A stretch of 64,000 nt of DNA from Oscillospiraceae bacterium (GCA_017935145.1 JAGBIE010000001.1:38947-102946), one strand, 5' to 3'; counted from the first letter of the stretch, positions 1 to 8,587 are shown. The notes: generated from the sequence alone by a model not told the origin. Translations and numbers: made by a program.

Positions 1-1208
1 GCCTCGATGGCGTGAATCACAGCGGGGGATTCCTTGTACTTGCGGGCCAGTTCCACGCCCAAATGCACGTGGCTGCCTTCCATCTCGTGGTCCACGGACT
101 TACCAAGGTCATGGAGTAGACCTGCGCGCTTGGCAAGGGCCACATCTTCGCCCAATTCGCTGGCCAAAAGACCTGCAATATGGGCAACCTCGATGGAGTG
201 GTTGAGCACATTCTGACCGTAAGAAGTGCGGTACTTCTGACGACCGATGAGCTTGATAATCTCGGGATGCAGACCGTGGATACCCGTCTCGAAGGTGGCG
301 CGTTCGCCTTCTTGCTTGATGGTTTGGTCCACTTCACGGCGAGCCTTTTCTACCATGTCCTCAATGCGGGTGGGATGGATACGGCCGTCCACAATGAGTT
401 TTTCCAGTGCCAACCGAGCCACCTCACGGCGGACGGGGTCAAAGGAGGAAACGGTGATGGTTTCGGGAGTATCGTCAATGATCAGGTCCACGCCGGTGAT
501 GGTTTCCAGAGTGCGGATGTTGCGACCTTCACGGCCGATGATGCGACCCTTCATTTCATCGTTGGGCAGGCTCACCACGGAAACGGTGGCTTCTGCCGCA
601 TGGTCAGCGGCGCAACGCTGAATGGCGGTGGAAATGATTTCGCGGGCGTACTGGTCGGCTTCTTCCTTCATCTGGGTCTCGATTTCCTTGATCTTCATGG
701 CCGTTTCGTGGCGGATCTCAGATTCGATGTTTTTCAGCAGGAATTCCTTGGCATCTTCTTGGCTCAAGCCAGAGATTTTTTCCAGCATTTCCAGTTGGCT
801 ACGCTTGATGGTGGCCACTTCTTCTTGCTGTTCGTGAAGAGCCTGCACCTTTTTGGCAAGTTCTTCTTCCTTGTGTTCGTAGACTTCCAGTTTTTTATCC
901 AGAGTCTCTTCTTTTTGCTGCAAGCGACGCTCCTGCTTCTGCAGGTCGGCACGGCGCTCTTTGTTTTCCTGTTCTGCTTCGGTACGCGATTTATGGATTT
1001 CTTCCTTGGCTTCCAAGAGCATTTCACGCTTTTTGCTTTCGCCACCCTTGATGGCTTCGTTGATGATGCGCTTGGCCTCTTGCTCGGCGCTACCGATTTC
1101 CTTTTCAGCTACTTTTTTGCGGTAGCCGATCCCGATGAAGAAGAAAACCAGCGCTCCGACAATAAATCCTGCAACGCACAGGATGATGGACAGAGTGTTT
1201 AATTCCAT
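1..1208 (-). CDS. rny: Ribonuclease Y, 5' part (truncated by window edge)
   Basis: Membrane-anchored endoribonuclease that starts bulk mRNA decay in Bacillota. The N-terminus has one membrane segment (about residues 5-27, ending [12 protein letters not shown]). A long charged coiled coil rich in Glu, Lys and Arg follows, then a KH region and the start of the HD hydrolase domain with the motif LLHDLGK near the window edge. About 402 codons are visible and the family is usually about 520 residues, so the C-terminal part lies outside the window. The start is the ATG at 1208; its GGAGG is 14 nt upstream, which is rather long, but no better start exists. It is transcribed from its own promoter and faces away from the tRNA gene. 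The family assignment is secure from the domain order and the HD motif. Confidence 0.95.
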   Translation of the reverse strand, partial: MELNTLSIILCVAGFIVGALVFFFIGIGYRKKVAEKEIGSAEQEAKRIINEAIKGGESKKREMLLEAKEEIHKSRTEAEQENKERRADLQKQERRLQQKEETLDKKLEVYEHKEEELAKKVQALHEQQEEVATIKRSQLEMLEKISGLSQEDAKEFLLKNIESEIRHETAMKIKEIETQMKEEADQYAREIISTAIQRCAADHAAEATVSVVSLPNDEMKGRIIGREGRNIRTLETITGVDLIIDDTPETITVSSFDPVRREVARLALEKLIVDGRIHPTRIEDMVEKARREVDQTIKQEGERATFETGIHGLHPEIIKLIGRQKYRTSYGQNVLNHSIEVAHIAGLLASELGEDVALAKRAGLLHDLGKSVDHEMEGSHVHLGVELARKYKESPAVIHAIE

Positions 1209-1319
1209 AACTTGCGGACACACCTCCTATGTTCTTAAATTGTGATTGTTCCAACATGAATAAGCAAACACGTCTAGGGCTCCACATTCCCATAAGACGC
1301 CATACTAATCCTAATATAC

Positions 1320-1348
1320 ATTCTAAACAATCCGTGCCATGGTGTCAA
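1320..1348 (-). promoter_or_regulatory. Promoter of rny
   Basis: On the minus strand a consensus -35 TTGACA (1343-1348) and -10 TAGAAT (1320-1325) are separated by 17 nt. This predicts a leader of about 100 nt before the rny start. Confidence 0.75.
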
Positions 1349-1425
1349 GGAAAAATCACAATTTAAACGCCTTAGATGGTGGTGAATTCTGCGGAAAAAC
1401 ACAAAATATGGCGAGTGAGCATTCA

Positions 1426-1454
1426 TTGACAATGGGACTTTCAGGTGGTAGAAT
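1426..1454 (+). promoter_or_regulatory. Promoter of tRNA-Leu
   Basis: TTGACA (1426-1431) and TAGAAT (1449-1454) with a 17-nt spacer lie just upstream of the tRNA. The expected start is within a few bases of the mature 5' end. Confidence 0.8.
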
Positions 1455-1464
1455 AAGGATACTT

Positions 1465-1548
1465 GCGGGCGTGGTGGAATTGGCAGACACGTTGGATTTA
1501 GGTTCCAATGGTTTTACCGTGCAGGTTCAAGTCCTGTCGCCCGCACCA
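1465..1548 (+). tRNA. tRNA-Leu(UAG)
   Basis: A complete class II tRNA cloverleaf. The acceptor stem GCGGGCG (1465-1471) pairs with CGCCCGC (1538-1544), followed by discriminator A and an encoded CCA (1546-1548). The anticodon stem TTGGA/TCCAA encloses loop TTTAGGT with anticodon TAG at 1499-1501, reading CUA and probably other CUN leucine codons. A long variable arm with a short hairpin and the T-arm GTTCAAGTC are present, as expected for tRNA-Leu. It is a single-gene transcription unit with its own promoter and terminator. Confidence 0.97.
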
Positions 1549-1550
1549 AA

Positions 1551-1586
1551 AAACCCTCCAAGACTTAATGTCTCGGAGGGTTTTAC
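1551..1586. terminator. Bidirectional terminator, tRNA-Leu / lipoprotein
   Basis: AAACCCTCC (1551-1559) pairs with GGAGGGTTT (1575-1583), with an inner AGAC/GTCT helix and loop TTAAT. T-rich tracts on both strands let it end the tRNA transcript and the convergent lipoprotein gene. Confidence 0.85.
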
Positions 1587-1598
1587 TGTTTGGCACAC

Positions 1599-1946
1599 TT
1601 ATTTTTTCACAAATTTGCCGTAGTCATTTTCCAAATGACCGTCTACATACTTGTAGGCAATCCAGCTCATATGGTCGGGGGAGGAATACAGGTAAACTTT
1701 TCCGTCCTTTAACTCGTAATCGCCCGAGGCGGAAGAGGGTTCGCCATCCACAGTACTGTCTTTGGTGTATGTTCCGTCTGCATTTAAGGTGATGACCACG
1801 GAAATTTCAGCATCGTTATAGGTGTATTTGCCAGAGTAAGTGCCTTCCAACTTGCCATCGGCTTTGGTAGAGCCACCGCAAGCGACCAAGGCAAAAAGCA
1901 TGCTGACCAGCACAAGACAAAGGGCAATTTTTGATAAGACTTTCAT
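1599..1946 (-). CDS. Small secreted lipoprotein, function unknown
   Basis: A 115-residue protein with a type II signal peptide: MKVLSKIALCLV, hydrophobic core, lipobox LVAC, then GG. It should be lipid-anchored on the outer face of the membrane. The mature part of about 95 residues is rich in Gly, Tyr, Thr and Asp (GTYSGKYTYND, LNADGTYTKDS, YELKDGKVYLY). This resembles the short beta-strand lipocalin-like or META-type lipoproteins common in Clostridia, but I do not recognise a defined family. The start at 1946 is preferred over an ATG nine bases upstream because AAAGGA sits 8 nt from it, while the earlier ATG overlaps the ribosome binding site. It is monocistronic and shares the terminator with tRNA-Leu. 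Confidence 0.8.
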   Translation of the reverse strand: MKVLSKIALCLVLVSMLFALVACGGSTKADGKLEGTYSGKYTYNDAEISVVITLNADGTYTKDSTVDGEPSSASGDYELKDGKVYLYSSPDHMSWIAYKYVDGHLENDYGKFVKK

Positions 1947-2187
1947 GACGAACATCCTTTCACACAGAAAAATGAGGGAACGATTTGCGCGTTCCTTATG
2001 AAAAATTGTATCTCATGGAAAAAATCTTGTCAAGGAACAGCCCCTTGAAAAACCCAATGAAATTCGGTAAACTTAGGATAGTTCGCAAATTTAAGGCAAA
2101 CCCGCGGTGGATTTTCCCCACTCAACCACGGGTATGTGTACTTTCTAAGCCCCGTTTTCTATACTGAGGGCAGAAGGAGGAAACATC

Positions 2188-2796
2188 ATGGATCAAGTGA
2201 AAATCGGCAAATTCATCGCGGAGCGAAGAAAACAGGTGAATTTGACCCAAGTCCAGTTGGCAGAACGGCTGAATATCACCGACCGTGCCGTATCCAAGTG
2301 GGAGCGGGGCAAAACCATGCCCGATTCTTCCATCATGCTGGAACTTTGCAGTATTTTAGGTATCAGCGTCAATGAACTACTCAGTGGGGAGGAAATTACT
2401 ATGGAGAACAACAATCAAAAAAACGAACAACTTTTGCTGGAACTGTCCAAGGAATTGGAGCGGAAAAATAAACACATTTGGATATCTATGTGGGTGATTA
2501 TGGGTGTCAGTATGGTAGCCCTTTTTGCTGGCCTTTTCCTGACAGCATTTTTAATCCCCGAGGGTGTGTGGCAACTGGTTTCCATTTTGGGACTTTGCAT
2601 TGTGTTTTTGATTCCTTGCTTTTACGCTCTCAAACTGGAAGTGAGCGTAGGCACTTACAAATGCAAGCATTGTGGCTACGAAATTGTGCCCACCTATGCA
2701 GAGGCCTTGATGGCAATGCACAGAGGCACAACTCGCTATCTCAAGTGCCCCAAGTGCCAAAAGCGCAGTTGGTGCAAAAAAGATTGGAAGAAATAA
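2188..2796 (+). CDS. Membrane-anchored XRE-family regulator with C-terminal zinc ribbon
   Basis: A 202-residue protein in three parts. Residues 5-63 form a Cro/CI-type helix-turn-helix (LTQVQLAERLNITDRAVSKW). Two membrane segments follow at about residues 97-118 and 128-148. The C-terminus has a zinc-ribbon-like pair of CxxC motifs (CKHCG and CPKC). The HTH therefore lies in the cytoplasm next to the membrane, so DNA binding could be coupled to a membrane signal; that coupling is inference. The start ATG follows AGAAGGAGGAAACATC, an excellent ribosome binding site. It is monocistronic with its own terminator. Regulators of this layout are frequent in Clostridia but their targets are mostly unknown, and I cannot name one here. 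Confidence 0.85.
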   Translation: MDQVKIGKFIAERRKQVNLTQVQLAERLNITDRAVSKWERGKTMPDSSIMLELCSILGISVNELLSGEEITMENNNQKNEQLLLELSKELERKNKHIWISMWVIMGVSMVALFAGLFLTAFLIPEGVWQLVSILGLCIVFLIPCFYALKLEVSVGTYKCKHCGYEIVPTYAEALMAMHRGTTRYLKCPKCQKRSWCKKDWKK

Positions 2797-2808
2797 AAAA
2801 TCTCGTGG

Positions 2809-2839
2809 GAGCGGGGCGGAAAACGCCTCGCTCTTTTTT
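2809..2839 (+). terminator. Terminator after XRE regulator
   Basis: GAGCGGGGCG (2809-2818) pairs with CGCCTCGCTC (2824-2833), ten pairs with one G-U, around loop GAAAA. A run of six T follows. Confidence 0.85.
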
Positions 2840-2880
2840 CATTTCCACAATTTCACTTAGTAGAAGCAGAGGGCTTTTGG

Positions 2881-2909
2881 TTGCGTTTTTTACGGGAAAC
2901 TGATATAAT
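2881..2909 (+). promoter_or_regulatory. Promoter of the flavodiiron gene
   Basis: TTGCGT (2881-2886), 17-nt spacer, TATAAT (2904-2909) with an extended -10 TGA immediately upstream. The start codon is 33 nt downstream. Confidence 0.75.
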
Positions 2910-2942
2910 ATAGGGGACTTTTTGTAGCAAAGGAGAAAGCCT

Positions 2943-4250
2943 ATGAACATTACCAAGGATATTTATTATATTGGTGTCAATGACCATGAAATTGACCTGT
3001 TTGAGGGTCAGTTTATCGTGCCCAACGGCATGGCATATAACTCTTATCTCATTTTGGACGAGCAAGTGGCTGTCATGGACAGTGTGGATGCCCGTTTCAC
3101 CCAAGTGTGGCTTCAAAACATCCGCGATATTTTGGGCGATAGAAGCCCCGACTACTTGGTGGTTCATCACATGGAACCCGACCACTCTGGCTCCATCGTC
3201 CGTTTTGCCGAACAGTATCCCAACGCCAAAATTGTCGCTTCTGCCCGCGCTTTTACCATGATGAAGCAGTTTTTCGGCACGGATTTTGCAGAGCGTCAAG
3301 TGGTGGTGGGCGAGGGTTCTACCCTGATGGTGGGTAGCCATGAACTGGCCTTTGTGGGCGCTCCCATGGTCCACTGGCCTGAGGTTGTGGTGTCCTTTGA
3401 CACCAAGGATAAAGTCCTTTTCTCTGCCGATGCCTTTGGTAAATTTGGCGCATTGGACGTGGAAGAAGACTGGGCCTGCGAAGCACGGCGCTACTACATG
3501 GGCATTGTGGCAAAATACGGCGCACCTGTGCAGACGCTACTGAAAAAAGCCGCCAAATTGCCCATTTCCATCATCTGCCCCCTCCACGGACCTGTGCTCA
3601 CCAAAAATCTCTTCTACTATCTGGGCTTGTATCAGGTGTGGTCCTCCTATATGCCCGAAGAAGAGGGCATTCTCATCGCCTATACCTCCGTCTACGGCAA
3701 TACCAAAAAGGCAGTGGAACTGTTGGCAGAAAAACTCCGCGCCTATGGCGCTTGCAAGGTGACCGTTACCGACCTTGCCCGCGATGATATGGCAGAAGCC
3801 GTGGAAGATGCCTTCCGTTACAGCAAATTGGTCTTGGCAACTACCACTTATAATGGCGAAGTCTTCCCCTTTATGGGCGAATTCATCCGTCATCTCACGG
3901 AGCGGGGATACCAAAATCGCACGGTTGCCTTTGTGGAAAACGGCTCTTGGGCGCCCAATGCTACCAAGACCATGAAAGCCCTCTTGGCAAACAGCAAAAA
4001 CTTGCAGTTTGCCTCCACCGATGTGAGAATTCTCTCTGCTCTGAGCGAAGAATCCACCGCCCGCTTGGACGACTTGGCCAAGGAACTGACCAGCGCCTCT
4101 CCCTGCAACGCCTGCACCTTGGATAGCCGTAGTGAAAAGGGCTATGTGTGCAAAATCTGTGGCTATGTGTATGAAGGGGAGTGCCTTCCTGCGGATTTCA
4201 TTTGCCCCCTGTGCAAGCACGGCGCAGCAGATTTTGAGCCCATCTCCTAA
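2943..4250 (+). CDS. Flavodiiron protein (A-type flavoprotein) with short rubredoxin tail
   Basis: A 435-residue cytoplasmic O2/NO reductase that protects anaerobes by reducing oxygen to water or NO to N2O. Residues 1-250 form the metallo-beta-lactamase-like diiron domain: ligand motif H76-x-E78-x-D80-H81, then H144, D163 and a later His in CPLHGP. About residues 253-390 form a flavodoxin domain with the FMN phosphate loop TSVYGNTKK. The last ~35 residues form a compact rubredoxin with CKICGY and CPLCK. It is shorter than a free rubredoxin (~52 residues) and more like the rubrerythrin type. The fusion should let electrons pass directly to FMN, as in flavorubredoxins. It is monocistronic with a strong promoter. 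Confidence 0.93.
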   Translation: MNITKDIYYIGVNDHEIDLFEGQFIVPNGMAYNSYLILDEQVAVMDSVDARFTQVWLQNIRDILGDRSPDYLVVHHMEPDHSGSIVRFAEQYPNAKIVASARAFTMMKQFFGTDFAERQVVVGEGSTLMVGSHELAFVGAPMVHWPEVVVSFDTKDKVLFSADAFGKFGALDVEEDWACEARRYYMGIVAKYGAPVQTLLKKAAKLPISIICPLHGPVLTKNLFYYLGLYQVWSSYMPEEEGILIAYTSVYGNTKKAVELLAEKLRAYGACKVTVTDLARDDMAEAVEDAFRYSKLVLATTTYNGEVFPFMGEFIRHLTERGYQNRTVAFVENGSWAPNATKTMKALLANSKNLQFASTDVRILSALSEESTARLDDLAKELTSASPCNACTLDSRSEKGYVCKICGYVYEGECLPADFICPLCKHGAADFEPIS

Positions 4251-4268
4251 AGATTTCCATAAAATTTC

Positions 4269-4297
4269 TTGACTTTACTACACTAAAATGATAAACT
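4269..4297 (+). promoter_or_regulatory. Promoter of the putP-like gene
   Basis: TTGACT (4269-4274) and TAAACT (4292-4297) with a 17-nt spacer, in the gap after the flavodiiron gene. No clear terminator hairpin separates the two genes. Confidence 0.6.
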
Positions 4298-4353
4298 AAT
4301 ACATATTTTTTTCTTCCCCTGTGGAAAATCAAGAGAAAGAGGAGGCTATATCT

Positions 4354-5922
4354 GTGGATAGCAAAACCTTACAGATCCTCATTTCCATGGTCGTGTATAT
4401 GGCTGTGGTCATTGTTATCGGCTTGGTCTATGCCAAGCGCGCCAACAAAAACTCGGAAGAATATTTCCTGGGCGGTCGCTCCCTTGGCCCTTGGGTCACG
4501 GCTATGAGTGCCGAGGCTTCGGACATGAGTGGCTGGCTTCTCATGGGCTTGCCCGGTGTGGCTTACTGGTGCGGTCTGGCAGATGCCTTCTGGACTGCCT
4601 TCGGCTTGGCTGTGGGTACATATCTCAACTGGCTCATCGTCTCCAAGCGCCTGCGCCGTTACTCCATCCGCGCCAACAACTCCATCACCCTGCCAGAGTT
4701 CTTCTCTAACCGTTTCCGTGAAAAGAAAAAGGTCATTCTGCTCATTGCAGCCGCCTTTATTCTCATCTTCTTCACAGTTTATGCCGCCAGTTGCTTTGTC
4801 ACCTGCGGTAAACTGTTCTCCACTCTGTTTGGCACTTCCTACCAGTCCATGATGATTCTGGGCGCTGTGTTCGTGCTGGCCTATACCCTCTTGGGTGGTT
4901 TCTTGGCAGAAAGCGCTTCGGACTTTATGCAGGCCATTGTCATGATTGTGGCGCTGACGGTGATTGTTACCATCTCCACCATCAAGGCCGGCGGTTTTGG
5001 CGAAGTCATTTCCAATGCACAGCAGATTCCCGGTTTCCTGGAATTCTTCGGCTTGGCAAGTCCCGAAGTTGTGGATGGCGTGCAGGCTGTGAAGGATGGC
5101 GCTCCCGTCTTTGGTGCTGCCGCACCCTACGGCATTCTCACCATCTGCTCCATGATGGCTTGGGGTCTTGGCTACTTTGGCATGCCTCAGGTGCTGCTGC
5201 GGTTCATGGCCATCCGTAAGGAAGACGAATTGAAGCGCTCCCGCCGTATTGCCATGGTTTGGGTTGTCATCTCCCTGGGCGTGGCTGTGTTCATCGGCAT
5301 TGTGGGCCGTCAGTTGTTCCCCACTGCACACCTGACCAAGGGTGGCGCAGAGAACATCTTCATCACCTTGTCTGAATCTTTCCTGCCTCCCATTTTGGCC
5401 GGCTTTGTTATGGCAGGCATTTTGGCTGCTACCATCAGTTCCTCTGACTCCTATCTGCTCATTGCCGCTTCCGCATTCGCCAAGAATGTGTTCCAGGGTG
5501 TCTGCAAGAAGAACGCCACGGAAAAGCAGGTCATGTGGGTGACCCGCCTTACCCTCTTGGTGCTGGCTCTCATCGGTATTGTCATTGCACTGGATGAAAA
5601 GAGCGTCATCTTCACCATCGTGTCCTTTGCTTGGGCTGGTTTTGGCGCTACCTTTGGACCTCTCATGCTCTTTTCTCTGTTCTGGAAGCGCACCAACAAG
5701 GCTGGCGCAGTGGCTGGCATGGTCAGTGGCGCAGCCATGGTTTTCATTTGGAAACTGGTGCTCAACCCCACCTTCGGTGGCGTGTTCGCTATCTATGAAC
5801 TGCTTCCCGCATTCATCGTTTCCTCCCTGTGCATTGTGGTCGTGTCCCTCATGACCAAAGCACCCTCTAAGGAAATTGAAGAGGACTTTGAAGCCGTTCG
5901 CACTGGTAATATTGCTGAATAA
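4354..5922 (+). CDS. putP: Sodium:solute symporter, PutP (proline) type
   Basis: A 522-residue integral membrane protein of the sodium:solute symporter family with about 13 membrane helices. The N-terminal signature FLGGRSLGPWVTAMSAEASD, followed by MSGWLLMGLPG, is typical of Na+/proline symporters, as is the Ser-rich SSSDSYLL segment in the middle. Substrate by family: L-proline taken up with Na+. The start is placed at GTG 4354, because GGAGG lies 8 nt upstream of it; an in-frame GTG at 4321 has no ribosome binding site. The gene is monocistronic, with a promoter at 4269-4297 and a terminator after it. The exact substrate is inferred, since related members carry other solutes. Confidence 0.88.
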   Translation: MDSKTLQILISMVVYMAVVIVIGLVYAKRANKNSEEYFLGGRSLGPWVTAMSAEASDMSGWLLMGLPGVAYWCGLADAFWTAFGLAVGTYLNWLIVSKRLRRYSIRANNSITLPEFFSNRFREKKKVILLIAAAFILIFFTVYAASCFVTCGKLFSTLFGTSYQSMMILGAVFVLAYTLLGGFLAESASDFMQAIVMIVALTVIVTISTIKAGGFGEVISNAQQIPGFLEFFGLASPEVVDGVQAVKDGAPVFGAAAPYGILTICSMMAWGLGYFGMPQVLLRFMAIRKEDELKRSRRIAMVWVVISLGVAVFIGIVGRQLFPTAHLTKGGAENIFITLSESFLPPILAGFVMAGILAATISSSDSYLLIAASAFAKNVFQGVCKKNATEKQVMWVTRLTLLVLALIGIVIALDEKSVIFTIVSFAWAGFGATFGPLMLFSLFWKRTNKAGAVAGMVSGAAMVFIWKLVLNPTFGGVFAIYELLPAFIVSSLCIVVVSLMTKAPSKEIEEDFEAVRTGNIAE

Positions 5923-5930
5923 AACAACAA

Positions 5931-5967
5931 AAATCCCTCTGTACCGCAAAGTACAGAGGGATTTTTT
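5931..5967. terminator. Bidirectional terminator, putP / tspO
   Basis: A 14-bp stem, AAATCCCTCTGTAC (5931-5944) with GTACAGAGGGATTT (5951-5964), and T runs both ways. It lies between the convergent putP and tspO genes. Confidence 0.88.
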
Positions 5968-6440
5968 TAGTTTAGTAACCAAATGCCAAAATTTAGATAC
6001 CCAGCAAAAGTAACCCACACCAAATAGGGAATGAGCAGGTATCCTGCCGTTTTATGGATGCGATAAAATCGCAAAAGAGTCCATAAAATCAGCACCCACA
6101 GCAGAACAAGCCACACAAAGGCAAAGCCAAAGCGTTGCAGAGAGAAAAACAGCACTGGCCAAAAGAAATTCACCGCTAACTGAATGCCATAGAGATACAG
6201 CGCCTTTTCCGTTTCCTCCCGATCTGCCTTGGCCTCCAGCACCAAGTAGGATGCTATGCCCATGAGGACATATAGCAGTGTCCACACCACGGGGAAGAGC
6301 CATGCAGGGGGAGAGAGGGGTGGTTTATTCACCGTTTCAAAAATATCCATGCTACCACGGGTGAGAAGCGCGCTGAGTCCGCCCACTGCCAAGGGAATGG
6401 CAATGCAGATAATCAGCCGTTTCCAGTTTATCTTCCTCAA
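5967..6440 (-). CDS. tspO: TspO/MBR family membrane protein
   Basis: A 157-residue protein with five predicted membrane helices, the usual TspO size. The family signature is clear: KPPLSPPAWLFPVVWTLLY near residues 39-57, a following MGIASYLV helix, and a Trp/Tyr/Asn-rich second half (NFFWPVLFF, GYLLIPYLVWVTFAGYLN). TspO proteins bind tetrapyrroles and have been linked to porphyrin handling and stress; the role here is not shown by context. The start is TTG at 6440, with GGAGG nine bases upstream. The adjacent HD-domain gene lies upstream on the same strand with a gap of about 44 nt, so the two may be cotranscribed. Confidence 0.92.
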   Translation of the reverse strand: MRKINWKRLIICIAIPLAVGGLSALLTRGSMDIFETVNKPPLSPPAWLFPVVWTLLYVLMGIASYLVLEAKADREETEKALYLYGIQLAVNFFWPVLFFSLQRFGFAFVWLVLLWVLILWTLLRFYRIHKTAGYLLIPYLVWVTFAGYLNFGIWLLN

Positions 6441-6484
6441 GGAACAACACCTCCGTAAAGAGAGTGTATGTCCACAGAAGAAAA

Positions 6485-6979
6485 TTATTCCTGCATTTCC
6501 TGCAAATTCTTCACTGCCTCAGGAATTTCGGGGGAAAAATCCATGTACCACGCCAAGGTTTCCTCCACATAGCGCTGGCGGAAGGCGCTATCTGCCTCCA
6601 CTGCGCACTGGAGATTGTGCAGTCTGTCTGCGCCTTTGACGGCAAATGCCATGGGATTTTCACGGATGGCGGAAACATACTCCGCCATGATATAGCCCTC
6701 TTTTTTGGTGAGGAGTTTTACCGCTTCCAAGACTTTTTCGCCACCCAAACGGAGGATTTCTTCCTCGGTAGCGTCCGTATCCTCCAATAAATCGTGGAAG
6801 AGTCCCGCAATTTGGGTATCTTCATCGTGACCCCACTGAGAGAGCATGGCGCATACTGCCATGGGATGGGTGATGTAGGGCGCACCGCCACGGCGCAGTT
6901 GACCCTCATGCTTTTTTGTGGCAAAGGCGAGTGCCTCCATGATGCGGGGCGTTGGTGCAATGGCTTGCTTGTCTTGCAT
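6485..6979 (-). CDS. HD-domain hydrolase of the RelA/SpoT HD type
   Basis: A 164-residue stand-alone HD phosphohydrolase. The metal-binding pattern of the RelA/SpoT hydrolase domain is visible: H24 (ATKKHEGQLRRGG), then FHDLLEDTDAT with the HD pair and the ED acids, and later ADRLHNL. There is no synthetase, TGS or ACT domain, so it resembles small (p)ppGpp hydrolases or nucleotide pyrophosphohydrolases (MESH1-like). The substrate cannot be set from sequence. GGGAGG lies 8 nt before the ATG. An extended -10 (TGCTATAAT on the minus strand, near 7022-7030) is a likely promoter, and tspO follows downstream. Confidence 0.85.
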   Translation of the reverse strand: MQDKQAIAPTPRIMEALAFATKKHEGQLRRGGAPYITHPMAVCAMLSQWGHDEDTQIAGLFHDLLEDTDATEEEILRLGGEKVLEAVKLLTKKEGYIMAEYVSAIRENPMAFAVKGADRLHNLQCAVEADSAFRQRYVEETLAWYMDFSPEIPEAVKNLQEMQE

Positions 6980-7067
6980 GGATTTTCCCTCCCAAAGACA
7001 AAAAGGAATATTCTAGGAAAATTATAGCAGGAAATTTGCGGAAACACCATAAAAATTCCGCAAAAAC

Positions 7068-7095
7068 TTGACAATACGCAAATATTTGCTACAAT
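7068..7095 (+). promoter_or_regulatory. Promoter of the CNNM/CorC gene
   Basis: TTGACA (7068-7073) and TACAAT (7090-7095), spacer 16 nt. It predicts an unusually long 5' leader of about 180 nt before the start codon at 7280. Confidence 0.75.
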
Positions 7096-7171
7096 GAAAC
7101 TGACTTTAAAAGGAAAGGCTGGTGGTTCGGTTCATGGACAGTCCTTGTTGCGATGAAAGTATTCCTAAAAA

Positions 7172-7262
7172 CTTGACTGGTAGAGTGTTTGGCATGCCTA
7201 ACCGTGTGTATCGGGAGTAGGTATGTCTTTTTGTGCGTTTATACCCAATTTTTTCAGTCAAG
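7172..7262 (+). ncRNA. Structured leader RNA upstream of the CNNM/CorC gene (candidate riboswitch)
   Basis: The leader has a closing helix CTTGACTG (7172-7179) with CAGTCAAG (7255-7262), eight perfect pairs. Nested inside is a 10-pair helix, GGCATGCCTA (7191-7200) with TAGGTATGTC (7218-7227, two G-U), capped by CCG/CGG (7202-7204, 7212-7214). The closing helix ends two bases before the AAGGAG ribosome binding site (7265-7270), which suggests control of translation. There is no terminator-like hairpin with a T run. I do not recognise an M-box or the NiCo class; the motif GGGAGTAG recalls part of the Mn2+ (yybP-ykoY) core but the rest does not fit. A metal-responsive role is inference from the downstream gene. 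Confidence 0.5.
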
Positions 7263-7279
7263 ATAAGGAGAATTGATAT

Positions 7280-8533
7280 ATGGACCCCATTGTTGGCATA
7301 TTAGCCATTACCCTTTGCGTGATTTTATCTGCCTATTTTTCTGCTACAGAGACGGCGTTTTCTTCTCTCAATAAGACCCGCCTCAAAGTGCTGGAAGATG
7401 ATGGCAACAAAAAAGCATCCCTTGCCTTGCGTTTGGCAGAGAATTACGATAAGCTCATCTCTACCATCCTCATTGGCAACAACATTGTGAATATTGCCAT
7501 GGCATCCATCGGCACCATTCTGTTTGTGTCCCTCTTGGGGAAAGAGATTGGCGCTACCATTTCCACAGCGGTTATCACTGTGGTGGTGCTGATTTTTGGC
7601 GAGATTACGCCCAAAAGCCTTGCCAAAGACCGCCCCGAAAGTTTTGCTATGTTCAGCGCCCCCATCATCCGCGCAATTATGGTTCTACTGTCTCCCGTGA
7701 CTTTCCTCTTTGCATTGTGGAAGAAACTGGTGGGCAAGGTGGTCAAAACCCAGCCTGAGGAAAAAATGTCCCAAGAAGAACTGCTCATTTTGGTGGACGA
7801 AGTTCAGCAGGATGGCAGTATTGACGAAAGCGAAGGGGAACTGCTGAAAAACGCCATTGAATTCCGCGACTTGGTGGCAGAGGATATCCTCACCCACCGC
7901 GTGGATTTGGAGGCGGTCAGTGTGGATGCTACCAAGGAAGAGATTGCCCAGACCTTCACCCAGTCCCGCTTCTCCCGTCTGCTTGTGTATAAAGACACCA
8001 TCGATAATGTGGTGGGTGTCATTCACCAAAAGGATTTCTACATAAACGGTGGCATGACGGAAAAGTCTTTGGAAGAGATTATGACCCCTCCCGTCTTTAT
8101 CCATCAGTATGAGAAAATCCGTGACCTTCTGGATTTCCTGCAAGCCAACAAGTCCCATATCGCCATTGTGGTGGATGAATATGGTGGTACTTTGGGTATC
8201 GTCACCATGGAAGATATTTTGGAAGAACTGGTGGGCGAAATTTGGGACGAACACGATGAAGTGGTGGAGACTTTCCAAAAACTGGAAGAAGATATCTTCC
8301 GCGTGGACTGCACCGTAAATATGGACGATTTCCGCGATTTCTTCCATGTAAAGGCCGAATCGGACAGCGTGTCCGTGGGCGGTTGGGTTATGGAACAACT
8401 GCGCCGTATCCCCGTCATCGGTGAGAGTTTCAGCATTGAGAATCTCGATGTCACCGTCACGGAACTGGATGCCCACCGTGTGTCCTTTATACAAGTGGTG
8501 CAACATCCTTTGGAAGAAGACGAAGAAGACTAA
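7280..8533 (+). CDS. CNNM/CorC-type (HlyC/CorC) metal transporter
   Basis: A 417-residue membrane protein of the DUF21-CBS-CorC_HlyC architecture. Residues 1-150 are the DUF21/CNNM membrane domain ([19 protein letters not shown], then [11 protein letters not shown]). Residues ~195-320 form a pair of CBS domains ([35 protein letters not shown]). The final ~85 residues are the small CorC/HlyC domain. Family members export or exchange Mg2+ and sometimes Co2+; the hemolysin name is historical. Highly acidic residues close the protein. The gene has its own promoter and a long structured leader, pointing to post-transcriptional control, and ends at a shared bidirectional terminator. Confidence 0.92.
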   Translation: MDPIVGILAITLCVILSAYFSATETAFSSLNKTRLKVLEDDGNKKASLALRLAENYDKLISTILIGNNIVNIAMASIGTILFVSLLGKEIGATISTAVITVVVLIFGEITPKSLAKDRPESFAMFSAPIIRAIMVLLSPVTFLFALWKKLVGKVVKTQPEEKMSQEELLILVDEVQQDGSIDESEGELLKNAIEFRDLVAEDILTHRVDLEAVSVDATKEEIAQTFTQSRFSRLLVYKDTIDNVVGVIHQKDFYINGGMTEKSLEEIMTPPVFIHQYEKIRDLLDFLQANKSHIAIVVDEYGGTLGIVTMEDILEELVGEIWDEHDEVVETFQKLEEDIFRVDCTVNMDDFRDFFHVKAESDSVSVGGWVMEQLRRIPVIGESFSIENLDVTVTELDAHRVSFIQVVQHPLEEDEED

Positions 8534-8544
8534 CGCATAAAATA

Positions 8545-8580
8545 AAAAAGCAGATGCCGTAAGGCATCTGCTTTTTTTAT
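8545..8580. terminator. Bidirectional terminator, CNNM gene / fucI operon
   Basis: A 14-bp stem, 8545-8558 with 8563-8576, around loop GTAA, flanked by A and T runs. It ends the CNNM gene and, on the minus strand, the five-gene sugar operon. Confidence 0.9.
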
Positions 8581-8587
8581 TTGGAGA

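Noticed and set aside
1339..1623. A 94-codon frame running through tRNA-Leu
   Set aside because: It overlaps a perfect tRNA and its terminator.
4369..6018. A 549-codon open frame on the minus strand opposite the symporter gene
   Set aside because: His/Gln/Gly-rich antisense shadow of putP, which has clear family motifs, promoter and terminator.
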